Below are positions 1 to 7,683 of a DNA stretch of 64,000 bases, piece by piece. Made by a program: the position numbers and the translations under genes. Source of the stretch: JBBRYB01 sp038238115 (lineage in GTDB: Bacteria > Actinomycetota > Actinomycetes > Propionibacteriales > Nocardioidaceae); contig JBBRYB010000014.1 of the NCBI GenBank assembly GCA_038238115.1, forward strand, positions 34,597 to 98,596. The letters run 5' to 3'. Position 1 is the stretch's first letter. Each line of letters starts with the position of its first letter. The notes beneath the pieces are model-generated. The model had not been told where the DNA came from and made no database searches. It saw only the letters and a list, made by a program, of their open reading frames with translations.

Positions 1-3
1 GCG

Positions 4-651
4 GTGCTCTCAGTCAGGGTGATCGGGCACTCCGTGCGCGGACATCCGATCCGGGCGTGGGAACTGGGCGATCGCCACGCCGACGTCACCGCTGTCGCGA
101 TCGCACGGATGCACGGCAACGAGGCCGCCGGCCAGACGGTGTTGGACACCCTTCGTGACGGTCACGCGCTGCACGGCATCCACCTGTGGGTCATCCCGCG
201 TGACAATCCCGACGGGGTGCTCCGCGGCCAGCGCCAGAACGCCCGTGGGGTCGACCTCAACCGCAACTTCCCCAGGCGCTGGAAGCACCTGACGGGCTAC
301 TACGACTCGGGCCCGCGGCCGGCGTCTGAGCCCGAGACCCGCGGGCTGATGCGGTTCTTGAGCAGGGTCGATCCGACGTATGTCGTGTCGATCCACACGC
401 CGCTCTATGGCCTGGACGTCAGGCGGGCCAAGAATGTGGCCTTCGCACGCCGGCTCGCCCAGGATCTCCGGCTGCCTGACAAGCAGTTGCGGTGCTCGGG
501 ACGCTGCCACGGCACGCTCTCCCAATGGTTCAACCACCGCTACGCCGGCGCCTGCGTCACTGTCGAGTTCGGTACGAGTCCCAGCTATCGCTACCTGCAC
601 GTACGGGTCCCGCGCGGCCTGGTCCGGGCGATGGGAGGCTCCCGCGGCTGA
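4..651 (+). CDS. M14-family zinc carboxypeptidase, possibly 5'-truncated
   Basis: This is a metallocarboxypeptidase-like protein that probably hydrolyses a peptide or amide bond, possibly in cell-wall peptides; the substrate cannot be read from sequence. The zinc ligands of the M14 fold are visible: H37 and E40 in MHGNE, and H131 in SIHTP. The substrate-binding N86-R87 pair (DLNRNFP) and the catalytic E188 (TVEFG) are also present. The 215-residue reading starts at a GTG only four bases into the window and the frame is open to the edge, so a longer N-terminus such as a signal peptide may be missing. It converges on the L,D-transpeptidase at 679-1473. Confidence 0.75.
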   Translation: MLSVRVIGHSVRGHPIRAWELGDRHADVTAVAIARMHGNEAAGQTVLDTLRDGHALHGIHLWVIPRDNPDGVLRGQRQNARGVDLNRNFPRRWKHLTGYYDSGPRPASEPETRGLMRFLSRVDPTYVVSIHTPLYGLDVRRAKNVAFARRLAQDLRLPDKQLRCSGRCHGTLSQWFNHRYAGACVTVEFGTSPSYRYLHVRVPRGLVRAMGGSRG

Positions 652-678
652 GGACGTGTGCCGCCGCCTCCGGTGGGT

Positions 679-1473
679 TCAAAGCTTGACGATGTAATCG
701 TGCGGTCCCATCACGAGGCGAGGGCTGGCGCGTGGCCGAACCCACCGCAGCAGCCATCGCATGTCCGAGCGCGGCACCGCGACGCAGCCAGCCGTAAGCC
801 CGTCTCCCATCACGTGCACGAAGATGCCACCGCCGCGCCGCGTGTCCGCTCGACGGCCGGCAACCCGCTGCCGCCGAGCCTTCGAGTAGTGCACCCGACC
901 CGGAAGGTTGAAGCCGACGACAAGCGCGTAGCGGTACTGGTCGGTGTAGTCGTCGAGGTGTTCGGACTTGTCGGGACGCCAGTGCGTTCGCGGCGACCTG
1001 TGGCCCTGGTAGACGTTGTACGTCGCGGGGTCGCGCGGCTCGTACGGCCACCAGTCGTTGTGGTCCACGCGGCGGTAGCGCAGCCGGCTGCCGGGATCGC
1101 GCAGCCGCCCGAACGCGTAGGGCATGCTGAACCGGCCCGCCGGCGTCGTACCCGTGCTCTGCTTCCGCCGGGCGGCCACGACCCAGCCGTGGTAGCCAAC
1201 GACGGCCTTGACGGGTCCGTGGGCCAGCGTCCAGCTACCGTCGGCGCTACGGTGCCAGGCCCTGAGCGTGGCGTTCGTCGACGAGAAGCGCGGGGCGCTG
1301 ACGGTGACCAGCTGGCGCACACCCTCGGCCGCTCCGATCACCTCCGGCAATGTGCGGTGTGCCGTGGCGGCAGCCGGGACGGATGTGGAGACGGCTCCGG
1401 GCGCCTCGGCCAGGCCGGCGGCGCAAGCCAGCGCGACGAGCCCTCCCACGACGGCGAGGCTGGTCGGCTTCAT
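679..1473 (-). CDS. Secreted L,D-transpeptidase (YkuD fold)
   Basis: The enzyme is predicted to form 3-3 peptidoglycan cross-links or attach proteins to the wall, outside the membrane. The 264-residue protein begins with MKPTS, then a hydrophobic stretch and an Ala-rich segment, consistent with a signal peptide of about 20-25 residues. The C-terminal part has the YkuD signature: H220 in FVHVMGDG and the nucleophile C230 in TAGCVAVP. The middle part is rich in aromatic and charged residues, as in actinobacterial YkuD proteins of this length. A second, unrelated YkuD protein lies at 29956-30723. Confidence 0.8.
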   Translation of the reverse strand: MKPTSLAVVGGLVALACAAGLAEAPGAVSTSVPAAATAHRTLPEVIGAAEGVRQLVTVSAPRFSSTNATLRAWHRSADGSWTLAHGPVKAVVGYHGWVVAARRKQSTGTTPAGRFSMPYAFGRLRDPGSRLRYRRVDHNDWWPYEPRDPATYNVYQGHRSPRTHWRPDKSEHLDDYTDQYRYALVVGFNLPGRVHYSKARRQRVAGRRADTRRGGGIFVHVMGDGLTAGCVAVPRSDMRWLLRWVRPRASPRLVMGPHDYIVKL

Positions 1474-1522
1474 CGTCGGCGGGCGATAGGGATGCTAAGT
1501 GGGCGGTCTGACTGTGGGCGCA

Positions 1523-2353
1523 TCATCGACCCTCGAAGGTCGGCTTCTGCTTCGCGACGAACGACTGTACGGCGCCCAGGTGGTCGGCGGAGCCGCCGGT
1601 AAGCGCCATCATCTGGCTCTCGAAGGCCACCGCCTCCTTGAGCGGATGCGTGGCGGCGTAGGCGAGCGACCGCTTGACCGCAGCGAAGGCGAGTGTGGGG
1701 CCGGCGGCGAGCTCGGCCGCCTGCTCGGCTGCCTGGGTCGCGAGGTCGGCGGCAGGGACGACGGCCGTGACCAGCCCGATGGCGAGCGCTTCAACCGCGT
1801 CGACGGTCCGAGGCCTCAACAGCAGGTCCAGCGCCCTGGAGGGACCGACGAGACGTGGCAGCGTCCACGAAGAGCCGGTGTCGCACGACAGGGCGACACC
1901 GGTGAACGCGGTGTTGAAGCCGGCGGTGTCCGCGCTGATCCGCAGGTCACACGCCATCGCGAGCGAGAGGCCCGCCCCGGCGGCCACCCCGTTGATGGCG
2001 GCGATCACCGGCTTGTCCATGGTGGCGAGAGCGAGTGCGATCGGGCTGTAGTGCCGGTCGACCGTCGCCCACACCTCCTCCGGCGGCTTCGTGGTGATCA
2101 GCTCGATGTGCTCGCGGAGGTCCTGCCCGACGCAGAACGCGCGGCCCGCTCCGGTGACGACGACGCACCGGACCTCGACGTCCGCGCCTGCCTGCTGCAC
2201 GGCGGCGAGAAGCGCTTCCTTCGCGGCGGTGTCGAGGCTGTTCATGGCAGCTGGCCGGTTCAGCGTGATGGTGGCGACGCCGCCACGGACGACGTACTGA
2301 ACGGGCTCCATCGCGTCAGAGGTCACCGGTCCGGCGGGCGGGGCTGCACTCAT
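1523..2353 (-). CDS. Enoyl-CoA hydratase/isomerase, PaaG-like
   Basis: A crotonase-fold protein of 276 residues acting on an acyl-CoA in the cytoplasm. The oxyanion-hole motifs are clear: AFCVGQDL in the first half and NGVAAGAG about 45 residues later. The segment LSCDTGSSWTLPRLVG resembles the PaaG/isomerase subgroup, where an Asp at this place acts as the catalytic acid. Its ATG overlaps the stop of the PaaX-like regulator as ATGA (2350-2353), so the two are co-translated. PaaX normally controls phenylacetate degradation, which makes a phenylacetyl-CoA-type ring or double-bond isomerase plausible. No other paa genes are in the window, so the substrate is inferred only. Confidence 0.82.
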   Translation of the reverse strand: MSAAPPAGPVTSDAMEPVQYVVRGGVATITLNRPAAMNSLDTAAKEALLAAVQQAGADVEVRCVVVTGAGRAFCVGQDLREHIELITTKPPEEVWATVDRHYSPIALALATMDKPVIAAINGVAAGAGLSLAMACDLRISADTAGFNTAFTGVALSCDTGSSWTLPRLVGPSRALDLLLRPRTVDAVEALAIGLVTAVVPAADLATQAAEQAAELAAGPTLAFAAVKRSLAYAATHPLKEAVAFESQMMALTGGSADHLGAVQSFVAKQKPTFEGR

Positions 2354-3165
2354 GATGGATCTCCGTCTGCTCGCAAGCAGGCATCAACATATCTCCCGGC
2401 CCCGGGGAGCAGCCGACTCGCCTGGAAGTCGAAGAAGCGGGCGGCCTCGTCACCGGACCAGTCGTGCGGCAGGAGCTCGCGGGGGAGGCCTGGGTCGCTG
2501 AACAAGAATTTGCGCCACTCGTGCACGAGGCGGGTGCGCACCAGGAAGGCGTCCAGGTCGGACGGCGCCGGGCTGAGCCCCGCGACCATCTCCGTCGCCT
2601 CCTTCAGCCAGCGGGAGTAGGCGATCCCGAGTCCGTCGAGGTCCCAGGCGTCGGCCGCCAGGCGCGAGTCGTTCCCGTCGTAGTCCGCGATGAAGCTGCG
2701 CGCGCAGACGCCCTCGGTCTCGAGCAGTGAGGCGATTTCGCCCGACCTGCGTGGGCTGACCCAGGTGTCGTCGCGCAGGGCGGCATAGCCCAGGTAGCTC
2801 AGGCCGGTTCGGACTCGCTCCCGTCGCGCCCGGTCGGAGATCCGGTCCACGGCGAGGAGGTGCCAACGGTGGTCCCACTCCGCGAAACCGGTGCGGTAGA
2901 TGCGGCTGGCAGCATCGCGCAGCCGCCGCTCCGCGCGGGGCGTCAAGCGGTATCCAGCGCCCCCGTCGAGCCGCACCGGGTCCAGCCACCGCTGCGCGAC
3001 CATGCGCGAGATCGCCGTACGCACGGCCGGAGCGGCGATGCCGAGGGGCGCCATCATCTTCACGAGGGCGGCGACGGGGGCGGCGGCTCCTCGGGAGCGG
3101 AGGTGATCGCCGTACACGTCGAACAGGGCGGAGCGGGCATCCACATGGGCAGTCTGCCGCACCAC
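2350..3165 (-). CDS. PaaX-family transcriptional regulator
   Basis: A 271-residue cytoplasmic regulator. The N-terminal winged-helix region (about residues 10-65, ARSALFDVYGDHL to SRMVAQRWL) and the C-terminal PaaX-type segment (FSDPGLPRELLPHDW) both match the family, which in known cases represses phenylacetyl-CoA catabolism and responds to a CoA ester. It lies upstream of and coupled to the enoyl-CoA hydratase. The start is uncertain: GTG codons at 3165 and 3162 overlap the only Shine-Dalgarno-like AGGAG, and GTG at 3141 is an alternative. An inverted repeat (3158-3180) covers the 5' end and may be an operator. Confidence 0.82.
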   Translation of the reverse strand: MVRQTAHVDARSALFDVYGDHLRSRGAAAPVAALVKMMAPLGIAAPAVRTAISRMVAQRWLDPVRLDGGAGYRLTPRAERRLRDAASRIYRTGFAEWDHRWHLLAVDRISDRARRERVRTGLSYLGYAALRDDTWVSPRRSGEIASLLETEGVCARSFIADYDGNDSRLAADAWDLDGLGIAYSRWLKEATEMVAGLSPAPSDLDAFLVRTRLVHEWRKFLFSDPGLPRELLPHDWSGDEAARFFDFQASRLLPGAGRYVDACLRADGDPS

Positions 3166-3180
3166 TCCTGAGCTGGTGCG
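3158..3180. promoter_or_regulatory. Inverted repeat at the paaX-like start, possible operator
   Basis: Perfect 7-bp arms CGCACCA (3158-3164) and TGGTGCG (3174-3180) are separated by 9 nt. The repeat straddles the start of the PaaX-like gene and touches a GATAAT hexamer (3179-3184) that faces the divergent DUF3117 gene. Position suggests autoregulation; binding by this regulator is inference. Confidence 0.35.
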
Positions 3181-3273
3181 ATAATGGTCTCAGGCAACTG
3201 ATGCGCCACGGGCTTCTCGACCTCGGATAGGTGGAGCCGCGGACGCGCTCATGACGAAGGGATAGGTGCGCGC

Positions 3274-3441
3274 ATGGCGGCGATGAAGCCGCGGACGGGT
3301 GACGGTCCGCTGGAGGTCACGAAGGAAGGGCGCGGACTGGTCATGCGCGTACCGCTCGAAGGCGGTGGCCGGCTGGTGGTCGAGCTCAACGCCGAAGAGG
3401 CCAAGGCGCTCGAGGTGGCGCTCAACGGCGTGACCACCTGA
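3274..3441 (+). CDS. DUF3117 small protein
   Basis: A 55-residue protein beginning MAAMKPRTGDGPLEV and containing MRVPLEGGGRLVVEL. It matches almost residue for residue the DUF3117 family, one of the most conserved small proteins of actinobacteria. Its function is unknown. It is soluble with no membrane segment. The start is fixed by the conserved N-terminus; an AAGGGA lies about 12 nt upstream. It is monocistronic by appearance, since a hairpin terminator follows within 15 nt of the stop. Confidence 0.9.
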   Translation: MAAMKPRTGDGPLEVTKEGRGLVMRVPLEGGGRLVVELNAEEAKALEVALNGVTT

Positions 3442-3454
3442 GCCCCAACCGACG

Positions 3455-3500
3455 AGGACCCCGGCGAGTGCAGCGGCACTGCTGGGGTCCTACTGTTTTC
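3455..3500 (+). terminator. Hairpin terminator after DUF3117
   Basis: AGGACCCC (3455-3462) pairs perfectly with GGGGTCCT (3484-3491). The loop itself holds a short AGTGC/GCACT hairpin, and the stem is followed by ACTGTTTTC. The downstream T-rich part is also the -10 region of pepA. Confidence 0.65.
3491..3496 (+). promoter_or_regulatory. -10 hexamer TACTGT of leaderless pepA
   Basis: TACTGT fits TAnnnT and ends 7 nt before the ATG at 3504, which places transcription start at the start codon. No Shine-Dalgarno sequence precedes that ATG. Confidence 0.5.
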
Positions 3501-3503
3501 GCA

Positions 3504-5138
3504 ATGTCTGCCGACGTGACTGCTCGAGCCCAGCCGCCGCCTCCCAGGATCGCCGAGGCCACGTCGTCGGCGATCGAGGCCGGGGCTCGCCTCGTCGCGG
3601 TCGGCTACACCGGATCGGAAGGCGACTACACGCTGGGCGCAGGCGGCGAAGCGGTCCTGGCACAGCTCAGCGTCGACGCGTTCGCCCTGCTCCATCGGGC
3701 GTCAGCCACCGGCAAGGGCGGCGAAGTGGTGACGCATGAGCTGCTCGGCGGCGGTCTCGTCGGCGACCGACTCGTCGAGGGCGTGCTGCTCGTAGGCCTG
3801 GGCACGGAGTCCCCGCGCGACTACCGCCGAGCCGGGGCCGCCATCACCCGCGCAGCCCGTGGGCGGGGTGGTGCAGCGACGCCGTTGGGCTCGCTCGCCG
3901 AGGACGACCAGCTCGCCGCGCTCGTGGAGGGGCTGGTCCTCGGGGGCTTCGCGTTCTCCCGGGCCGCACAGCCGGCCACCGCCCCACACAGCGGCTCCGA
4001 CGGCTCCCAAGGCTCGGGTGGCTCCGACGCGGATGATTCCCGCGAGCCGCTCGTGCTGACGCTGAGCGACGTGCCGTCCTCGGAGCCTGGCGAAGGTGCC
4101 CGCCGGTCCCGCAAAGGTCGGTCGGCTCGTCCGGTCCGCTCGGCTCGCTCAGCGGTGGTCGAGGAGGCAGTCACGCGCGCTGGTGCATCCTGGCGCGCCC
4201 GATCGTTCGCATTGACCCCATCCAACGAGAAGGGGCCGGTCCAGCTCGAGGCGTGGTCCCGGGAGGCGGCGGCGGCCGCTGGGCTCGAGGTCGAGGTCTG
4301 GGATGACGAGCGGTTGGCGAAGGAGGGCTTCGGCGGCATCGTGGCGGTCGGCTCGGGCTCGGCCTACGCGTCGCGGTTCGTCCGCTTGGACTACGCACCG
4401 ACGAGGGTCGGCCGTCGCGTCCCGCACATCGTGATCGTGGGGAAGGGCATCACCTTCGACACCGGTGGCATCTCGATCAAGCCGCGCGCCGCGATGGAAA
4501 CCATGAAGCGCGACATGACCGGTGCCGGTGTCGTCATCGCGGTCATGGGCGCCCTGCGCGCACTCGATGTCCGAGTCAGGGTGACCGGACTCGTCGCGTC
4601 GGCGGAGAACGCCTTCGGCGCCGCGTCGATGCGCCCCGGCGACATCGTCACCCACTACGGCGGTCGCACGAGCGAGGTCGCCAATACCGACGCGGAGGGC
4701 CGGCTCGTGCTGGCCGACGCACTCGCGTATGCCGGCGAGCAGATCGCGGCCACGGCCGTGGTCGACGTGGCGACACTGACGGGTGCGGGCAAAGTGGCCC
4801 TCGGCACGTCGCTCGGGGCACTTTTTGCCAATGACGAGACGCTGGCTGAAGCGCTTTCCGCGGCGGGCACGCTGGCGGGCGAACCGGTGTGGCGGCTGCC
4901 GCTGAGCCAGGAGTACGAGCCGATGCTCGACAATACGTTCGCCGACGCGACCAATGCCGCCGGGGGGCCGGGCTCCATCACGGCCGCGCTGTTCCTCCAG
5001 CACTTCGCCCCCGATGTGCCCTGGGCGCACCTGGACATCGCCAGCGTGGGCGACTCACCCCGCGACGCCTTCGAGTACACCCGGGGCGCCACCGGTTTCG
5101 GCGCCCGCCTGCTGCTGCGATGGCTCGCTACGCTGTGA
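3504..5138 (+). CDS. pepA: Leucyl aminopeptidase (M17)
   Basis: A cytoplasmic two-metal aminopeptidase that removes N-terminal residues from peptides, 544 residues. The catalytic domain carries the M17 signatures VGKGITFDTGG (metal-binding Lys and Asp) and NTDAEGRLVLADAL (metal-binding Asp/Glu and catalytic Arg). The N-terminal macrodomain-like part is joined through a low-complexity Ser/Gly/Asp-rich linker (about residues 155-180), longer than in many M17 enzymes. ATG 3504 is preferred over an upstream in-frame ATG at 3468, because the latter lies inside the terminator hairpin and TACTGT sits exactly 7 nt before 3504. Confidence 0.93.
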   Translation: MSADVTARAQPPPPRIAEATSSAIEAGARLVAVGYTGSEGDYTLGAGGEAVLAQLSVDAFALLHRASATGKGGEVVTHELLGGGLVGDRLVEGVLLVGLGTESPRDYRRAGAAITRAARGRGGAATPLGSLAEDDQLAALVEGLVLGGFAFSRAAQPATAPHSGSDGSQGSGGSDADDSREPLVLTLSDVPSSEPGEGARRSRKGRSARPVRSARSAVVEEAVTRAGASWRARSFALTPSNEKGPVQLEAWSREAAAAAGLEVEVWDDERLAKEGFGGIVAVGSGSAYASRFVRLDYAPTRVGRRVPHIVIVGKGITFDTGGISIKPRAAMETMKRDMTGAGVVIAVMGALRALDVRVRVTGLVASAENAFGAASMRPGDIVTHYGGRTSEVANTDAEGRLVLADALAYAGEQIAATAVVDVATLTGAGKVALGTSLGALFANDETLAEALSAAGTLAGEPVWRLPLSQEYEPMLDNTFADATNAAGGPGSITAALFLQHFAPDVPWAHLDIASVGDSPRDAFEYTRGATGFGARLLLRWLATL

Positions 5139-5213
5139 TGGCCCGCCGGGCGGTGGGGTGGCACGGGTCGGCGGCCGAGCCGGTGGAGTCGCGGGTGTCT
5201 CAGCCGGGGTTCG

Positions 5214-5774
5214 ATGGCTGAGCTCGCACACCCTTCCCGGCTCTTCCACCGCTCCTTCATCGAGGCGGCCGAGGAGATCGTGGTATCGGCCGACGATGAC
5301 CACTACACCGGCCTCACGGTGATCCGGCCGATCGGGGACTTCCCCGGTGAGTCCTTCACGCTCGACGAGGTGCGGGAGCCGCGGACGTTCGCGGCGTACA
5401 CCACCCGTCTCATCAACTCCGCGGACCCCCGCACGCCGCTGCCGGCGGGCATCGTCCACTCGACGCACGTGTGGTGGGTCGAGGGCGACAACTACCTCGG
5501 TCGCGCGTCGATCCGGCACAGCCTGACGCCGTGGCTACGCGAGTTCGGTGGTCACATCGGATACGTCGTGCGGCCCTCAGCCCGCCGCCGCGGCCATGCG
5601 ACGCAGATGCTGGCCGCAGTCAAGCCCGTCGCTGCCAGGCTCGGTATCGATTCGGCGCTCGTCACGTGCGACGACACGAACGTGGCGTCTCGCCGTGTCA
5701 TCGAGGCCAATGGCGGCGTGTTCGAGGACCAGCGTGGCGAGAAGCTGCGCTTCTGGATGCCGACGACGGCCTGA
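5214..5774 (+). CDS. GNAT-family N-acetyltransferase
   Basis: A 186-residue acetyl-CoA-dependent transferase, acceptor unknown. The GNAT motif A is at about 119-133: VRPSARRRGHATQML, with the R-x-x-G-x-A pyrophosphate loop. It is followed by the usual motif B region (VTCDDTNVASRRVIE), where an Asn and Ser-Arg pair position the substrate. The N-terminal 80 residues vary in this family. It starts 75 bp after pepA on the same strand and converges on the O-methyltransferase; no operon signal is seen. Confidence 0.85.
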   Translation: MAELAHPSRLFHRSFIEAAEEIVVSADDDHYTGLTVIRPIGDFPGESFTLDEVREPRTFAAYTTRLINSADPRTPLPAGIVHSTHVWWVEGDNYLGRASIRHSLTPWLREFGGHIGYVVRPSARRRGHATQMLAAVKPVAARLGIDSALVTCDDTNVASRRVIEANGGVFEDQRGEKLRFWMPTTA

Positions 5775-5793
5775 GCGTCCGGTGTCACGCCCG

Positions 5794-6417
5794 TCAGCGC
5801 TTGCTCGCCACCAGCAGGCCGTCGCCGACGGGAAGCAGGGCGCAGACGAGGGACTCGTGCTCGCTCACTGCGGCGAGGGTGGTGCGCACCGCGAGTGTGG
5901 ACGCGTCCCGCGCCGACGGGTCGGCCACCTGGTCACGCCACAGCGCGTTGTCGAACGCGACCACGCCGCCCGGCCTGAGCAGGCGCAGAGCCTGCTCGAG
6001 GTACTGCGGGTACTCCTGCTTGTCACCGTCGCAGAACACGAGGTCGTAGTGTCCGTCGGTAAGCCTCGGCAACACCTCGAGCGCCGCACCCGGAATCAGG
6101 CGCACCCGCTGCGGCGCGATCCCCGCCTCGGCGAACGCGGTCTTCGCCAGCCGCTGGTGCTCGGTCTCGATGTCCACCGACGTGAGGACGCCGTCGGAGC
6201 GCATGCCGCGCATCAGCCAGACTCCCGAGATGCCGCATCCGGTGCCGATCTCGACGACGTTCCTCGCTTCGAGCAGGCTGGCCAGCAGGCGCAGCGCCGC
6301 GCCGCCGCCGGAGCTGATCGGGACCGCCGCCACCTCGGCCGCCCGGGCGCGGGCCCGGCTGAGCACGTCGTCCTCGACGACATAGTCCTCGGCGTAGGAC
6401 CACGACGATGGCTTCAA
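5794..6417 (-). CDS. Class I SAM-dependent O-methyltransferase
   Basis: A 207-residue O-methyltransferase of the family-3 (catechol/caffeoyl-CoA-like) type. SAM motif I is VVEIGTGCGISG at about 54-65, the acidic post-I residue is in SVDIETEH, and FCDGDKQEYP supplies the metal-binding Asp typical of cation-dependent members. The acceptor is unknown. The only start in this reading is TTG at 6417; a GAGGAGG lies some 20 nt upstream, so the exact start is uncertain. It sits beside the sigma-factor operon, as its mycobacterial counterpart Rv1220c does beside sigE. Confidence 0.85.
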   Translation of the reverse strand: MKPSSWSYAEDYVVEDDVLSRARARAAEVAAVPISSGGGAALRLLASLLEARNVVEIGTGCGISGVWLMRGMRSDGVLTSVDIETEHQRLAKTAFAEAGIAPQRVRLIPGAALEVLPRLTDGHYDLVFCDGDKQEYPQYLEQALRLLRPGGVVAFDNALWRDQVADPSARDASTLAVRTTLAAVSEHESLVCALLPVGDGLLVASKR

Positions 6418-6670
6418 TCCGGTGGCGATGGCGGCCTCCTCGGTCTGGCCCCTGCCGGGACCGCGTGCAGGATCGCTGCTGAGCCTATCCGCTCACGCCC
6501 CCGAGCTTCGGCAGGCGCGTTCGACCCTTCACCGCCTCTCGAGGCCGCGGTGGCGTCCGTCCGCTGGCCGGGCTTGGGTGGTTGGCCATCTGTGCGGAAC
6601 GCGGCGGCTGGAACTGGTCGATCGGCGTCTCGCATCGAACGGATCCAGGTCCCAGACTTCGCGGCGTGCG

Positions 6671-6676
6671 TACGGT
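6671..6676 (+). promoter_or_regulatory. -10 hexamer TACGGT before small membrane protein
   Basis: TACGGT ends 6 nt before the ATG at 6683 and no ribosome-binding site is visible, which is the pattern of a leaderless transcript. Confidence 0.4.
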
Positions 6677-6682
6677 AGAGGA

Positions 6683-6826
6683 ATGGCCTGGATCCTGATT
6701 CTGCTCGTCGTCATCGCCGTGGTCGCCTACAAGTTCCGCGTACCGCTGCTCGCGAAGGTGCTCGGCCAGTCCGAGACCCGGGTGCAGCGCTCTCTGGACC
6801 GACGCAAGGACGACCCACGCCCGTAG
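6683..6826 (+). CDS. Small single-pass membrane protein upstream of sigE
   Basis: A 47-residue protein starting MAWILILLVVIAVVAY. It has one N-terminal transmembrane helix (about 2-17) followed by a short basic tail ending in RRKDDPRP. The pattern is typical of small actinobacterial membrane proteins encoded next to ECF sigma genes; no function is known. The 185-bp gap to the sigma gene suggests a separate transcript. Confidence 0.65.
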   Translation: MAWILILLVVIAVVAYKFRVPLLAKVLGQSETRVQRSLDRRKDDPRP

Positions 6827-7011
6827 GGACCCGGGTCAGGGCCGCGCTGGTGCTCATCGCAGTCGTGGGCACCTCCACGACACCCATCGCGTACCCTGAA
6901 AGGCAAGCGATCGGGGCTCGAGATGCCACCGACGTGGAGCGCTCGAGCGGCAAGCGCCTGCCTCAGGCCGTCGTGACGCTCGAGCCAAGCGCGGCAAGGA
7001 GGTGGACCGGC

Positions 7012-7683
7012 ATGGACCGGCCTGCCGACCCGGGGGACTGGACCCCTCCGAGCTGGGACGAGATCGTGCGCCAGCACTCGGCCCGCGTCTTCCGGCTGGC
7101 CTACCGCCTGACCGGCAACCGCCATGACGCCGAGGATCTCACGCAGGAAGTCTTCGTCCGCGTCTTCCGGTCGCTGTCGTCCTACCAGCCGGGCACGTTC
7201 GAGGGCTGGCTGCACCGCATCACGACCAACCTCTTCCTCGACCAGGCGCGGCGACGTCAGCGGATCCGCTTCGACGCCCTGCCCGACGACTTCGGCGAGA
7301 AGCTGGCCGGGTCCCTGCCGCCGCCAGACCTCGAGTATGCGGACGAGATGTTCGACGCCGACATCGAGGCGGCGCTCGCAGAGCTGCAGCCGGACTTCCG
7401 GGTCGCCGTCGTGCTGTGTGACGTGGAAGGTCTGTCCTACGAGGAGATCTCGGCGGTCCTCGGCGTCAAGATCGGCACCGTACGATCACGCATCCACCGG
7501 GGCCGCTCGATGCTCCGCGCCGCCCTGACCCATCGGGCCCCGACCCTGAGCCGCAGCCGCTACGGAGGTGCCGTCGACGAAGCCGTTGTCGATCGAGGGG
7601 GCGCCGACGGCAGCGTCGCCGAGGCGGTCGACGGCGTCGCGGGCCGGGCTCAGGGCGGTGCCCCACTCGGGGGCCGCCGATGA
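7012..7683 (+). CDS. sigE: ECF RNA polymerase sigma factor SigE-type
   Basis: A 223-residue extracytoplasmic-function sigma factor that directs RNA polymerase to envelope-stress promoters. Region sigma-2 spans about 18-86 (YRLTGNRHDAEDLTQEVFVR, then GWLHRITTN). Sigma-4 spans about 114-168, with a helix-turn-helix GLSYEEISAVLGVKIGTVRS. A poorly conserved tail of about 50 residues follows. ATG 7012 is chosen because AAGGAGG (6996-7002) lies 9 nt upstream and the protein then has the usual ECF length. Its stop overlaps the anti-sigma start as ATGA (7680-7683). The order sigma, anti-sigma, HtrA, TatB matches mycobacterial sigE. Confidence 0.9.
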   Translation: MDRPADPGDWTPPSWDEIVRQHSARVFRLAYRLTGNRHDAEDLTQEVFVRVFRSLSSYQPGTFEGWLHRITTNLFLDQARRRQRIRFDALPDDFGEKLAGSLPPPDLEYADEMFDADIEAALAELQPDFRVAVVLCDVEGLSYEEISAVLGVKIGTVRSRIHRGRSMLRAALTHRAPTLSRSRYGGAVDEAVVDRGGADGSVAEAVDGVAGRAQGGAPLGGRR

